This document shows, piece after piece, positions 1 through 6,312 of a DNA stretch of 10,870 nucleotides (positions are counted from its first letter, which is position 1; every line of letters begins with the position of its first letter). Source of the stretch: JADFRG01 sp046759305 (GTDB lineage Bacteria; Chloroflexota; Anaerolineae; Anaerolineales; E44-bin32); the NCBI GenBank assembly GCA_046759305.1, contig JBHIBY010000075.1, positions 1 through 10,870 on the forward strand. Reading direction: 5' to 3'. Below the pieces are notes generated by a model that saw nothing but the letters and a program-made list of their open reading frames with translations, was not told the DNA's origin and ran no database searches. The position numbers were made by a program, and so were the translations under genes.

Positions 1-27
1 TACACCCAGCAGCACTATGAATTGCAA
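1..27 (-). CDS. adk: Probable adenylate kinase, N-terminal fragment (runs off the left edge)
   Basis: Only nine codons lie in the window: TTG CAA TTC ATA GTG CTG CTG GGT GTA, read as MQFIVLLGV. This resembles the first beta strand of adenylate kinase, which leads into the GxPGxGKGT P-loop; that loop would lie just outside the window. Adenylate kinase interconverts ATP + AMP and 2 ADP in the cytoplasm. adk follows secY in many bacterial spc operons, and here the TTG lies 4 bp after the secY stop with an in-frame stop at 42-40, so few other starts are possible. The upstream CAGG is at best a weak ribosome binding site. The call rests on a very short peptide plus gene order. The next base pairs to the left would settle it. 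Confidence 0.6.
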
Positions 28-31
28 TCTA

Positions 32-1357
32 TTACCTGACTAGCAGCGCTGAATCATATCCCCGCAACTTCAGCTCGGCTTCAATGTTCCGATAGGTGTC
101 GCGGATTACTCCGACCACGATCAAGAGGCCCGCAGATGACACCAGCAACAGCCCTGTATTGGAGCCGCCAATGGGATAGATAAGCCCTACAAGGAAGGGC
201 ATGATCGCCACGATCCCAAGGAAGAGTGCGCCTACAAAGGTAATTCGCCGTACAACACGGGTTAAGTAGCGCTGAGTGGGCGGTCCTTTGGTCACTCCAG
301 GAATCTGAGCCCCGGAGCGCTTTAAGTTTTGTCCGTAATTCTGCTGTTGAAACAATATGTCGGTGTAGAAGAACGTAAAAGCAACCACCATCACGAAATA
401 CAAAATCCAATAGGTACTGTTAAAGCCGCCAAAATTGGTCTGCAGCCAAATGGCAACACCGGATAAGAATTCACTGGTCGAATCCACGAAGAATTGCGCC
501 AAAACAGCGGGGAATGTCAGGATGGATTGGGCGAAGATGATTGGGATCATTCCAGCCATGTTCACCATCAGCGGCAGAGTCCCCTTTACGGGCATCGACA
601 TACGGTTTCCAACGCGGCGCCCAGGATACATGACCGGGACGTGGCGACGGCCTTCCTGCACATACACGATGACGAAGATGGTAGCCGTCATCAGGAAGGC
701 CAGGAAGATGATCAGGGGCAAGACCTGTGTCTGAGCTGTGAAGATCTGCGCCAGATTGGCGGGAATGCTCGAGACAATGCCTGAGAAGATGATCAAGGAG
801 AGCCCCTGGTTCTTGATCCCAAACTCTGAGATAAGCTCACCCAGCCAGATGGCAAACATTGTGCCGGCGGTCATTGAGATGATCAGCGTCGCGGTAGCCA
901 AATTAAGGCCCATATCAAAGGTGACGATGCTCTGGCCAGCGAATTGCTGGAACAAGCGAATTTGTCCGATGGCATTCAGCGACGCCATGGGTATCGCCAG
1001 CATGATGGTCCACTTTTCCATCCACTTTCGGCCCTCCCGCGGATCCTCTTCCATTCGCCGCTGCAGTGGCGGGACGATCGGAATCAGCACCTGCAGGATG
1101 ATCTGAGCCGTAATGTAGGGATAAACCCCCATCGCCAGAATCGAAAAGGTCGATGCTGTGCCGCCCGAAAGCAGGTCCAGCAGGCCAAACAAAGTTTGCC
1201 CGCCACCTTCTTGCGCAAATAGCTGCTGCAATACAAGTCGATTCACACCCGGCGCCGGTACCTGCGCTGCAAGCCGATAGATGGCAAGCAACGCAAACGT
1301 GATCAGCAAGCGGTTGCGAATATCCTCAGAGATCCAGAGAAAACGAAGTCGTCTCAC
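32..1357 (-). CDS. secY: Protein translocase subunit SecY
   Basis: SecY is the channel subunit of the SecYEG translocon, which moves unfolded proteins across or into the cytoplasmic membrane with SecA or the ribosome. The 441-residue length is normal, and ten hydrophobic segments can be counted near residues 16-35, 70-93, 115-135, 150-172, 186-206, 212-232, 264-284, 313-335, 370-392 and 401-418. Family motifs are LLDLLSGG (59-66), PGRR (245-248), VNMAGMIP (265-272) and the C5 loop NLKRSGAQIPG (344-354). The start is GTG at 1357, with GGAAAG/GAG purines just upstream; an in-frame TGA at 1387-1385 limits any extension to a few codons. It lies 55 bp after L15 with no visible terminator. One oddity: the C5 loop reads PGVTKG where most SecY have PGIRPG, so the arginine equivalent to E. 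coli R357 is threonine 356. Confidence 0.97.
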   Translation of the reverse strand: MRRLRFLWISEDIRNRLLITFALLAIYRLAAQVPAPGVNRLVLQQLFAQEGGGQTLFGLLDLLSGGTASTFSILAMGVYPYITAQIILQVLIPIVPPLQRRMEEDPREGRKWMEKWTIMLAIPMASLNAIGQIRLFQQFAGQSIVTFDMGLNLATATLIISMTAGTMFAIWLGELISEFGIKNQGLSLIIFSGIVSSIPANLAQIFTAQTQVLPLIIFLAFLMTATIFVIVYVQEGRRHVPVMYPGRRVGNRMSMPVKGTLPLMVNMAGMIPIIFAQSILTFPAVLAQFFVDSTSEFLSGVAIWLQTNFGGFNSTYWILYFVMVVAFTFFYTDILFQQQNYGQNLKRSGAQIPGVTKGPPTQRYLTRVVRRITFVGALFLGIVAIMPFLVGLIYPIGGSNTGLLLVSSAGLLIVVGVIRDTYRNIEAELKLRGYDSALLVR

Positions 1358-1412
1358 ATTGTTCTCTTTCCACGCCTGAATAACTCAATCCCCATCGGTC
1401 CGCCAGTCCTAA

Positions 1413-1862
1413 CTACTTATTTAAAAGGTGAACTTTGCCGCCGGCCTTTTCTACTGCTTCCTGAGCGCTTGAGGTCGCTCGGTGAGCCTGGATTGTGAGT
1501 GCTTTCGTCAGCTTGCCGTGTCCGAGCAGCGCAATCGGACCACCTACATCCCGGATGAGGCCTGCCGCGTGCATCATTTCTGGCGTGACTTCCGAGCCCT
1601 CATCGAACAGATTTAGCCGACCAATATTGACCTCGGACCAAAGCGTCCGATTGATGTTTGTAAACCCGCGTTTGAAAGGGAGCCTTCGGAAGAAGGGTAG
1701 ATTGCCGCCCTGGCGATATATATTTCCTCCAGTACCCGCTCGAGCACCCTGTCCTTTGGTCCCGCGTCCGGCAGTTTTGCCTTGTCCTGCTGCGATTCCT
1801 CTGCCCACGCGCTTTGCGGATCGACGCGATCGTTCTCGTGATTTAAGTTCATGGAGCTTCAT
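1413..1862 (-). CDS. rplO: 50S ribosomal protein L15 (uL15)
   Basis: L15 is a late-assembly large-subunit protein whose glycine-rich N-terminal arm threads through 23S rRNA. At 149 residues it is of usual length. The arm is plain to see: MKLHELKS at the start, then VGRGIAAGQGKTAGRGTKGQ (18-37), followed by FFRRLPFKRGF (57-67). The C-terminal part (about 70-149) is the globular fold with GGPIALLGHGKLTKAL. The start ATG overlaps the L30 stop by 4 bp (ATGA), so its translation is probably coupled to L30. The stop is TAG, and 55 bp of noncoding sequence follow before secY. I saw no convincing hairpin there, so read-through into secY is likely. Confidence 0.98.
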   Translation of the reverse strand: MKLHELKSRERSRRSAKRVGRGIAAGQGKTAGRGTKGQGARAGTGGNIYRQGGNLPFFRRLPFKRGFTNINRTLWSEVNIGRLNLFDEGSEVTPEMMHAAGLIRDVGGPIALLGHGKLTKALTIQAHRATSSAQEAVEKAGGKVHLLNK

Positions 1863-2053
1863 TTTTCGTCCACCTGCACCAGGTGCGGCACCTTAGCGAT
1901 CATCCCTCTTAGCGCTTCGCTGTCCGAATGTTCAACGCTCTGCATCAGCTTCCGCAGCCCCAATGCGCGCACGGTTCGTTTTTGCCGCTCCGAGTAGCCA
2001 ATCGGACTCTTTACCAGCGTAACGGTAAGAGTTTTGGCTTTCTTCTTAGCCAT
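1859..2053 (-). CDS. rpmD: 50S ribosomal protein L30 (uL30)
   Basis: A small large-subunit protein of 64 residues, close to the family's roughly 60. The diagnostic stretch is VTLVKSPIGYSERQKRTVRA (11-30), which contains the SPIG loop, followed by LGLRKL and the C-terminal GMIAKVPHLVQVDE. The ATG lies inside the end of rpsE with an 8-bp overlap (ATGGCTAA), and its own stop overlaps the L15 start by 4 bp. Its presence is informative because several bacterial lineages have lost L30. Start choice is secure: MAKKKAKTLTVTL puts the first beta strand at the expected distance. Confidence 0.96.
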   Translation of the reverse strand: MAKKKAKTLTVTLVKSPIGYSERQKRTVRALGLRKLMQSVEHSDSEALRGMIAKVPHLVQVDEK

Positions 2054-2579
2054 CCTTTGCTCTCATCCAGAAGGGTGTCAGCTCCGCAGCGCTCTTACCT
2101 CGATGCGCGGCTAATTCCTCAATGTCCCGGAGCTGGCGCAATCCACGCAGCGTGGCTTCGGCAATGTTCAAGACGTTTGCGCTGCCCAAAGATTTCGTGA
2201 GTACATCTCGCACTCCCGCGGCGGAAAGCACGGCTCGTACTGCACCGCCCGCGATCACGCCGGTACCGGGCGATGCGGGCTTCAAAAGCACAATTGCCCC
2301 GCCATGCTTTGACGTGATCTCGTGGGGGATGGTCGTGCCTGCCAAAGTGAAGGGTTTCATGTCTCTCTTGGCTCGGTCCGCCGCCTTGTGGATGGCGTCC
2401 GGTACCCCTCTAGCCTTGCCAACCCCGAGACCAACTCGTCCGCGATTATCACCAACGACAACCACGACTCGAAAATGGAACTGGCGGCCACCCTTTACCA
2501 CCTTTGCCACGCGCGAAATATCGATAACTCGCTCGTCTAGTTCTTCGCGTTCTTCACGATCGGCAAAGTTACGCCTCAC
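2046..2579 (-). CDS. rpsE: 30S ribosomal protein S5 (uS5)
   Basis: S5 sits on the back of the 30S subunit near the mRNA entry channel and affects decoding accuracy. The 177 residues contain the N-terminal double-stranded-RNA-binding-like domain (ERVIDISRVAKVVKGGRQFHF, residues 16-36, spanning the conserved VAKVVKGGR loop) and then the C-terminal domain with KPASPGTGVIAGG and GSANVLNIAEATLRGL. The start is GTG at 2579, chosen because it is preceded by a full AGGAGG Shine-Dalgarno at 2584-2589, the strongest in the window, and because NFADREEREELDERVI is the expected leader. A 41-bp gap separates it from L18, one of the larger ones in the cluster, so this gene probably initiates independently rather than by coupling. 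Confidence 0.98.
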   Translation of the reverse strand: MRRNFADREEREELDERVIDISRVAKVVKGGRQFHFRVVVVVGDNRGRVGLGVGKARGVPDAIHKAADRAKRDMKPFTLAGTTIPHEITSKHGGAIVLLKPASPGTGVIAGGAVRAVLSAAGVRDVLTKSLGSANVLNIAEATLRGLRQLRDIEELAAHRGKSAAELTPFWMRAKDG

Positions 2580-2583
2580 AATT

Positions 2584-2589
2584 CCTCCT
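2584..2589 (-). promoter_or_regulatory. Shine-Dalgarno site of rpsE
   Basis: On the minus strand this reads AGGAGG, within GAGGAGG, a full match to the 16S anti-Shine-Dalgarno core, 4 to 7 nt before the GTG at 2579 depending on register. It decides the rpsE start and shows that the host uses canonical Shine-Dalgarno initiation. It lies in the 41-bp L18-S5 gap, which holds nothing else I can recognise. Confidence 0.85.
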
Positions 2590-2620
2590 CTTGAGTTGCG
2601 ACTTCACTTTTCCATTAGGG

Positions 2621-2977
2621 TCAGAATTCCAACCCCGACTCGCGTGCCGCCTCAGCCAGGGCTTTGACCCTCCCATGGTAGCGGTAACCACCACGATCAA
2701 AAACGACCTGCTTGACACCGCTCTTCTTAGCTCGCTTCCCGAGCAGCTCGCCGACCAGGCGCGCCTGCTCGAGGCGGCTGGCATCCGCCTTCAGCTCCGG
2801 ATCGAGCGAAGAAGCAGCGACTATCGTGTGGCCGTGACTGTCATCGATCAACTGGGCATAGATCTGCTTGATGCTGCGGAATACGTTCAGGCGCGGTCGG
2901 TCGGCGGTACCGCTGATTTTATACCGCACGCGGCGATGCCGGCGTTTCCTCATATCGGAACGAGTTCGCTTTCCCAT
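2621..2977 (-). CDS. rplR: 50S ribosomal protein L18 (uL18)
   Basis: L18 binds 5S rRNA and helps dock it in the central protuberance of the 50S subunit, working with L5, which is encoded upstream in the same cluster. At 118 residues it has family length. The basic N-terminal tail (MGKRTRSDMRKRRHRRVRYK) is followed by GTADRPRLNVFRSIKQIYAQ (23-42), matching the conserved RPRLxVxRSxxxIYAQ(L/V)IDD signature, and the protein ends with FDRGGYRYHGRVKALAEAAR and SGLEF. The ATG at 2977 is only 2 bp downstream of the L6 stop, so coupling with L6 is likely. Confidence 0.98.
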   Translation of the reverse strand: MGKRTRSDMRKRRHRRVRYKISGTADRPRLNVFRSIKQIYAQLIDDSHGHTIVAASSLDPELKADASRLEQARLVGELLGKRAKKSGVKQVVFDRGGYRYHGRVKALAEAARESGLEF

Positions 2978-2979
2978 AA

Positions 2980-3525
2980 CTAAATTACCTTGCCAGCCTT
3001 ACCGGCCTTGCGACGAACGTATTCACCTTGATAACGAATGCCCTTTCCTTTATACGGTTCAGGCGGGCGCACCTTGCGTATATCGGCAGCCACCTGACCA
3101 ACCAGCTGCTTGTCAATGCCCTGCACTTTAATCGTGCCTGCACGCGTATCAACGTCAAATTGGATACCGCCTGGCGGAGGTATCTCGACCGAATGGGAGA
3201 AACCCACATTAAGCACCAGGGTAGAACCCTTCAGCTCCGCCCGATACCCAACCCCATGAACTTCGAGAGCCTTTTCAAATCCATCGGTAGCGCCAACTAC
3301 CATGTTGTTTAGGAGTGCCCTTGTGAGCCCGTGAAGAGCCTTGATCTGCGGCTCATCCGATTCGCGAGTAAGTCGTAGTGTGCCATCCTCCTCTTGGATA
3401 GCAATTTCGGGTCGGAAACCTTGCTCTAGCTCTCCTTTCGGGCCTTTAACATGTACCCTGGCGCCGTCGATCTTGACTTCGACACCATCGGGAATAGAAA
3501 TGGGCATATGTCCTACGCGTGACAC
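2980..3525 (-). CDS. rplF: 50S ribosomal protein L6 (uL6)
   Basis: L6 lies near the base of the L7/L12 stalk and the sarcin-ricin loop, supporting the elongation-factor binding region. I place the start at the GTG at 3525, giving 181 residues beginning MSRVGHMPISIPDGVEV. This is the classical L6 opening, and an AGGAGA Shine-Dalgarno sits 6 nt upstream at 3532-3537. An in-frame ATG at 3576 lies inside rpsH and would add 17 unconserved residues. Two repeated L6 folds are visible: about 1-80 (VKGPKGELEQGF) and 81-165 (VGYRAELKGSTLVLNVGFSH). The C-terminal signature PPEPYKGKGIRYQGEYVRRK is intact. The gene begins 16 bp after the S8 stop. Confidence 0.97.
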   Translation of the reverse strand: MSRVGHMPISIPDGVEVKIDGARVHVKGPKGELEQGFRPEIAIQEEDGTLRLTRESDEPQIKALHGLTRALLNNMVVGATDGFEKALEVHGVGYRAELKGSTLVLNVGFSHSVEIPPPGGIQFDVDTRAGTIKVQGIDKQLVGQVAADIRKVRPPEPYKGKGIRYQGEYVRRKAGKAGKVI

Positions 3526-3531
3526 GAACCG

Positions 3532-3537
3532 TCTCCT
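3532..3537 (-). promoter_or_regulatory. Shine-Dalgarno site of rplF, decides the GTG start
   Basis: The minus strand reads AGGAGA, 6 nt before the GTG at 3525 and within the 16-bp gap after rpsH. Its spacing supports GTG 3525 over the in-frame ATG at 3576, which has no comparable site and lies inside the preceding gene. Confidence 0.8.
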
Positions 3538-3541
3538 GATC

Positions 3542-3949
3542 TCACCAAATTTCGCAGAGCAGCTCTCCGCCGACACCGAGCTGCTTGGCTCTCACACCGG
3601 TCATGACGCCCTTGGGTGTCGTCAGAATCGCCACTCCCATACCGGAACGAACCCAAGGAATCTGTCGTTTGCCGACATAGGCTCGACGGCCGGGGCGGCT
3701 AATCCGCTTAAGGCCGGTAATCACGGGCTTGCGTGACCGACGCTTACCCACGTATTTCAGCTTGAGACGCAGAGTCTTGTGGCTGTTATTCTGGGACTCC
3801 TCGTACTCGTCGATGTAGCCTTCCGACTGCAGAATCTTAGCGATCTCCACCTTAAGCTTCGAACTAGGCATTGACACGAGCTGCTGCCCGCCCATAACGG
3901 CGTTTCGAACTCGAGTCAGCATGTCTGCTATCGGATCTGAGCTGGTCAT
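3542..3949 (-). CDS. rpsH: 30S ribosomal protein S8 (uS8)
   Basis: S8 is a primary 16S rRNA binder of the central domain; in E. coli it also represses the spc operon by binding its mRNA near the L5 start. At 135 residues it is of usual length. Signatures: DPIADMLTRVRNA near the N-terminus, MPSSKLKVEIAKIL (27-40), LKRISRPGRRAY in the middle, and the C-terminal rRNA-binding STTPKGVMT-type loop, here LTTPKGVMTG with GGELLCEIW at the end. A GGAG motif lies 8 nt before the ATG. The gap to the S14 stop is 22 bp. I could not identify an S8-binding mimic of 16S helix 21 around the L24-L5 junction by eye, so autoregulation remains only a possibility. Confidence 0.98.
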   Translation of the reverse strand: MTSSDPIADMLTRVRNAVMGGQQLVSMPSSKLKVEIAKILQSEGYIDEYEESQNNSHKTLRLKLKYVGKRRSRKPVITGLKRISRPGRRAYVGKRQIPWVRSGMGVAILTTPKGVMTGVRAKQLGVGGELLCEIW

Positions 3950-3971
3950 CGATCGGTCTCCAAACCCATGC

Positions 3972-4154
3972 TTACCAAGACGACTTCACAAGGCCTGGAA
4001 TCTTGCCTTCCAGCGCCAGTTCCCGCAGGCAGATACGACACAACTCGAACCGCCGATAGTATCCACGCGGCCTGCCGCAAATTCGGCAGCGGTTTCGTAC
4101 GCGGACTTTGTATTTCCTCCTCATTTCTCGGTAGGGCATAGCTGTCTTAGACAT
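3972..4154 (-). CDS. rpsZ: 30S ribosomal protein S14, zinc-binding short form (uS14, type Z)
   Basis: S14 is a late-binding protein of the 30S head. This 60-residue version is the short zinc-finger form: cysteines 23, 26, 39 and 42 form CRIC-x12-CRIC and should bind one zinc ion. The remaining family features are RNRCRICGRPRGYYRRF and the ending CRICLRELALEGKIPGLVKSSW-type tail, closing on K-S-S-W. The longer, cysteine-free S14 of about 100 residues, found in many Proteobacteria, is clearly excluded. The start ATG overlaps the end of rplE by 8 bp (ATGTCTAA), suggesting coupled translation. Some annotations use rpsN for this gene. Confidence 0.97.
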   Translation of the reverse strand: MSKTAMPYREMRRKYKVRVRNRCRICGRPRGYYRRFELCRICLRELALEGKIPGLVKSSW

Positions 4155-4707
4155 AGGCTTCGCTCTTTCTAAATGGCATTCCTAATAGCACCAATAAGTG
4201 CCGAGCTTGTTCGTCGTTCGGAGCAGAAGTGACGATCGTGACTTCAAACCCTCGGATCTTGTCGATTTTGTCGTATTCGATTTCCGGGAAGATCAACTGC
4301 TCCCGGATCCCCAGTGTATAGCTACCTCTCCCATCGAAACTGTCGGGAGAAAGCCCTCGGAAGTCGCGTGTCCGTGGCAGGGCTACGTTTACCAACCGGT
4401 CGAAAAATGACCACATTCGCTTGCCACGCAGAGTGACCTTGGCTCCGATGGAGCGCCCCTCACGAAGCTTGAAATTTGCGATGCTCTTTTTCGCGCGCGT
4501 GATGACCGGACGCTGCCCAGTGATGATCGACATATCGTCGATAGAGGCGTCTAAAGCCTTTGCGTTCTCCAAAGCCTCTCCCACGCCCACGTTCACCACG
4601 ACTTTCAAGATCTTCGGAACCTGCATCTGATTAGCAAATCCGAAGTCCTCCATCAGAGCAGGAACAACTTCCTCGTAATAGCGCTTTCTCAGATAATGAT
4701 CTGCCAT
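4147..4707 (-). CDS. rplE: 50S ribosomal protein L5 (uL5)
   Basis: L5 binds 5S rRNA and contacts the P-site tRNA elbow and the B1b bridge in the central protuberance. I set the start at ATG 4707, one base after the L24 TAA, giving 186 residues opening with MADHYLRKRYYEEVVPALME. This matches the family's length of about 180, and a GGTGGA stretch in the end of rplX can serve as ribosome binding site. An upstream in-frame ATG at 4794 would add 29 residues that overlap rplX and are not L5-like. Motifs: VPKILKVVVNVGVGEA (30-45), ITGQRPVITRAKKSIANFKL (63-82), RGLSPDSFDGRGSYTLGI and the C-terminal VTSAPNDEQARHLLVLLGMP. Confidence 0.97.
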   Translation of the reverse strand: MADHYLRKRYYEEVVPALMEDFGFANQMQVPKILKVVVNVGVGEALENAKALDASIDDMSIITGQRPVITRAKKSIANFKLREGRSIGAKVTLRGKRMWSFFDRLVNVALPRTRDFRGLSPDSFDGRGSYTLGIREQLIFPEIEYDKIDKIRGFEVTIVTSAPNDEQARHLLVLLGMPFRKSEAYV

Positions 4708-4708
4708 T

Positions 4709-5032
4709 TTAGCCGTCCACCCGAGAGTCGCACTTCTTGCAGTACCGGTGGGCTTCGCCATTTTCTCGCTGGATGGATATCCGTGAGCGCTCATTACAGC
4801 TTGGACATACCAACATCACGTTTGAGATATTGACAGGTGCCTCAAACTGAATAATGCCTGGAGACATCGTGCGGCCCCCGGCCTGGATCTGGCGCTGGTG
4901 CTTTTTCCGGATGTTGACTCCCTGAATCACCAGCCGGCCTTCCTTTGGCAGCACGCGCAGGACCTCTCCCCGCATGCCCTTTTCCCGTCCGCCGATCACC
5001 TCGACGGTATCTCCTCGCCTGACTTTAGCCAT
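4709..5032 (-). CDS. rplX: 50S ribosomal protein L24 (uL24) with four-cysteine tail
   Basis: L24 is an early assembly initiator that binds the 5' domain of 23S rRNA and sits near the exit of the peptide tunnel. The 107-residue protein opens with a KOW motif (RRGDTVEVIGGREKGMRGEV, 5-24), followed by VNIRKKHQRQ and the conserved APVNISNVMLV (65-75). After this, where many L24 proteins have a cysteine-free DPKTGKPTRVG segment, this one has C76-P-S-C79 and C98-K-K-C101, a pattern fit to bind zinc as a small ribbon. I believe similar cysteine-containing L24 tails occur in other bacterial groups, so this is a variant rather than a novelty. The gene starts 4 bp after L14 and ends 1 bp before the L5 ATG. 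Confidence 0.97.
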   Translation of the reverse strand: MAKVRRGDTVEVIGGREKGMRGEVLRVLPKEGRLVIQGVNIRKKHQRQIQAGGRTMSPGIIQFEAPVNISNVMLVCPSCNERSRISIQRENGEAHRYCKKCDSRVDG

Positions 5033-5036
5033 CTCT

Positions 5037-5408
5037 TCAAATCACTTCCGGAGCCAAGGATACGATTTTCGTGAACCCCTTCTCTCGCAGCTCTCGCGCA
5101 ACCGGACCAAAGATTCGAGTGCCACGTGGGTTCCTGCCATCCGTGTCTAGAATTACGGCTGCGTTGTCGTCGAAGCGAATGTAGGATCCGTCTTCTCTTC
5201 GGTATTCCTTGGCGGTGCGTACAATCACAGCGCGCACGATTTCGCTCTTCCGGACCGTACCGTGCGGCACCGCGGCTTTGATGCTGCCGACCACCAAGTC
5301 ACCAACCCGACCGTATCTACGCCTCGAACCACCCAGCACGCGAATCACCTGCATATCGCGACCCCCGGTGTTATCGGCAATCTTGAGGTGACTCTCTTGC
5401 TGGATCAC
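5037..5408 (-). CDS. rplN: 50S ribosomal protein L14 (uL14)
   Basis: L14 lies at the subunit interface, forms bridge B8 with 16S rRNA and is a docking point for the silencing factor RsfS. Its 123 residues equal the usual length. It starts MIQQESHLKIADNTGGRDMQ, where DNTG(A/G)R is the family signature; glycine replaces the more usual alanine. Further motifs: RVGDLVVGSIKAA, VRAVIVRTAKEYRREDGSYI, NAAVILDTDGRNPRGTRIFG (83-102) and PVARELREKGFTKIVSLAPEV. The start is GTG at 5408, overlapping the S17 stop by 4 bp (GTGA), so start choice is set by both conservation and coupling. Confidence 0.98.
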   Translation of the reverse strand: MIQQESHLKIADNTGGRDMQVIRVLGGSRRRYGRVGDLVVGSIKAAVPHGTVRKSEIVRAVIVRTAKEYRREDGSYIRFDDNAAVILDTDGRNPRGTRIFGPVARELREKGFTKIVSLAPEVI

Positions 5409-5662
5409 TCAGCCAACTCCGCCTTCTTCAGGACCTCTTCCACAACCCAACGCTTCCGCTTCGAGAGCGGCCGGCTTTCAACAATACGTACATGATCCCC
5501 GGGCTGTGTGCCAAATTCGTCATGAACTAGATACCGTTTGCTGCCTCGCAACACCTTTTGATACAGGGGATGTCGGAAGGTTCGGTCGACTCTGACCGTG
5601 ACCGTCTTCTGCATCTTGGACCTTACAACTCGGCCTGTCAGTCGCCGACGCTTATTACTCAT
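5405..5662 (-). CDS. rpsQ: 30S ribosomal protein S17 (uS17)
   Basis: S17 is an OB-fold primary 16S rRNA binder of the 5' domain. The 85-residue product shows RRRLTGRVVRSKMQKTVTVR (5-24), the conserved G-x-V-x(2)-x-KMxKTVxV core, then HPLYQKVLRGSKRYLVHDE and the loop GDHVRIVESRPLSKRKRWVV (55-74), where VRIxExRPLSKxKxW is the S17 hallmark. It overlaps L29 upstream by 4 bp (ATGA) and L14 downstream by 4 bp (GTGA). It is therefore the middle member of a tightly coupled L29-S17-L14 trio. Confidence 0.98.
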   Translation of the reverse strand: MSNKRRRLTGRVVRSKMQKTVTVRVDRTFRHPLYQKVLRGSKRYLVHDEFGTQPGDHVRIVESRPLSKRKRWVVEEVLKKAELAE

Positions 5663-5865
5663 TCACTGATCTCCTGCGCTCGTTCCATTTCCGTCACGAT
5701 TGTTGCGATGCGTGCGATATTCCGACGAGCTGCCCTCAGCTTTGAAGTGTCTGGCATTTGTCCAGTTGCGAACTGGAATCGCAGTTTGAAGTACGCCTCA
5801 CGCGCATCTTCTAATTCTTCTGCGGCCTTCTCCAAATTGAGCTCTCGTACTTCACTTGCTCGCAT
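5659..5865 (-). CDS. rpmC: 50S ribosomal protein L29 (uL29)
   Basis: L29 is a small two-helix protein next to the tunnel exit, where with L23 it forms part of the docking platform for trigger factor and SRP. The 68 residues have the expected antiparallel helical-hairpin make-up: MRASEVRELNLEKAAEELED, then AREAYFKLRFQFATGQMPDT with the conserved LRFQxATGQ (28-36), then LRAARRNIARIATIVTEME, equivalent to the family's (V/R)RxxIARIxTVLxER. The gene lies 20 bp after L16 and overlaps S17 by 4 bp. Confidence 0.97.
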   Translation of the reverse strand: MRASEVRELNLEKAAEELEDAREAYFKLRFQFATGQMPDTSKLRAARRNIARIATIVTEMERAQEISE

Positions 5866-5885
5866 GGTCTATTCTGATTGGCTCC

Positions 5886-6305
5886 CTACTCACCAAACTC
5901 TTGCTTCTGAATGAATTTGGTTTTTACTGGTAGCTTGTGTGAGGCTCGACGGAATGCCTCCTGTGCGGCTTCTCGATCCAGCCCAGAAATTTCGAACAGG
6001 ATCCGGCCGGGTTTCACAACTGCAACCCAGTGGTCAACCGCGCCTTTCCCTTTTCCCATCCGGGTTTCGGCCGCACGCTGGGTAACCGGCTTGTCTGGAA
6101 AAATCCGGATCCAGACCTTGCCGCGACGCCGCATGTATCGCACCAGCGCTCGGCGTGCTGCCTCGATCTGGCGCGCCGTCACCCAGGATGGCTCCAGAGC
6201 CTTTAGGGCGTAATCTCCGAATTCGATCTCGACCCCTCTGCTGGCCAGACCTCTTCGGCGGCCCCTCATTTGCTTGCGCCATTTGACGCGTTTTGGCATC
6301 AACAT
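5886..6305 (-). CDS. rplP: 50S ribosomal protein L16 (uL16)
   Basis: L16 is a late-assembly protein next to the A site and the peptidyl transferase centre and is needed to position aminoacyl-tRNA. The product has 139 residues, with MLMPKRVKWRKQMRGRRRGL at the start. Core motifs are RQIEAARRA (44-52), RRRGKVWIRIFPDKPVTQRA, ETRMGKGKGAVDHWVAVVKP (81-100) and the ending HKLPVKTKF. Two starts are possible, ATG 6305 or ATG 6299; AAGGA at 6313-6317 sits 7 nt from 6305, and MLMPKRV is a common L16 opening, so I chose 6305. It begins 10 bp after the S3 stop. Confidence 0.97.
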   Translation of the reverse strand: MLMPKRVKWRKQMRGRRRGLASRGVEIEFGDYALKALEPSWVTARQIEAARRALVRYMRRRGKVWIRIFPDKPVTQRAAETRMGKGKGAVDHWVAVVKPGRILFEISGLDREAAQEAFRRASHKLPVKTKFIQKQEFGE

Positions 6306-6312
6306 GGACTGA

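Noticed and set aside
1354..1359. ATG TGA start-stop pair overlapping the secY GTG
   Set aside because: A six-base ATGTGA can arise by chance and there is nothing else to support a regulatory minimal frame.
1358..1412. Search for a terminator or promoter between rplO and secY
   Set aside because: No stable hairpin with a U-run and no convincing -10/-35 pair is visible in the 55 bp, so none is annotated.
2122..2667. 181-codon open frame on the plus strand
   Set aside because: It is antisense to rpsE and the end of rplR. Low-complexity Ser/Thr/Pro/Arg runs are what the complement of S5 codons gives.
3526..3576. Longer L6 start at ATG 3576
   Set aside because: It lies inside rpsH and adds 17 unconserved residues, whereas GTG 3525 has AGGAGA 6 nt upstream and gives the classical MSRVG opening.
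4708..4794. Longer L5 start at ATG 4794
   Set aside because: The extra 29 residues overlap the end of rplX and are not L5-like; MADHYLRKRYYEEVVP from 4707 is the canonical beginning.
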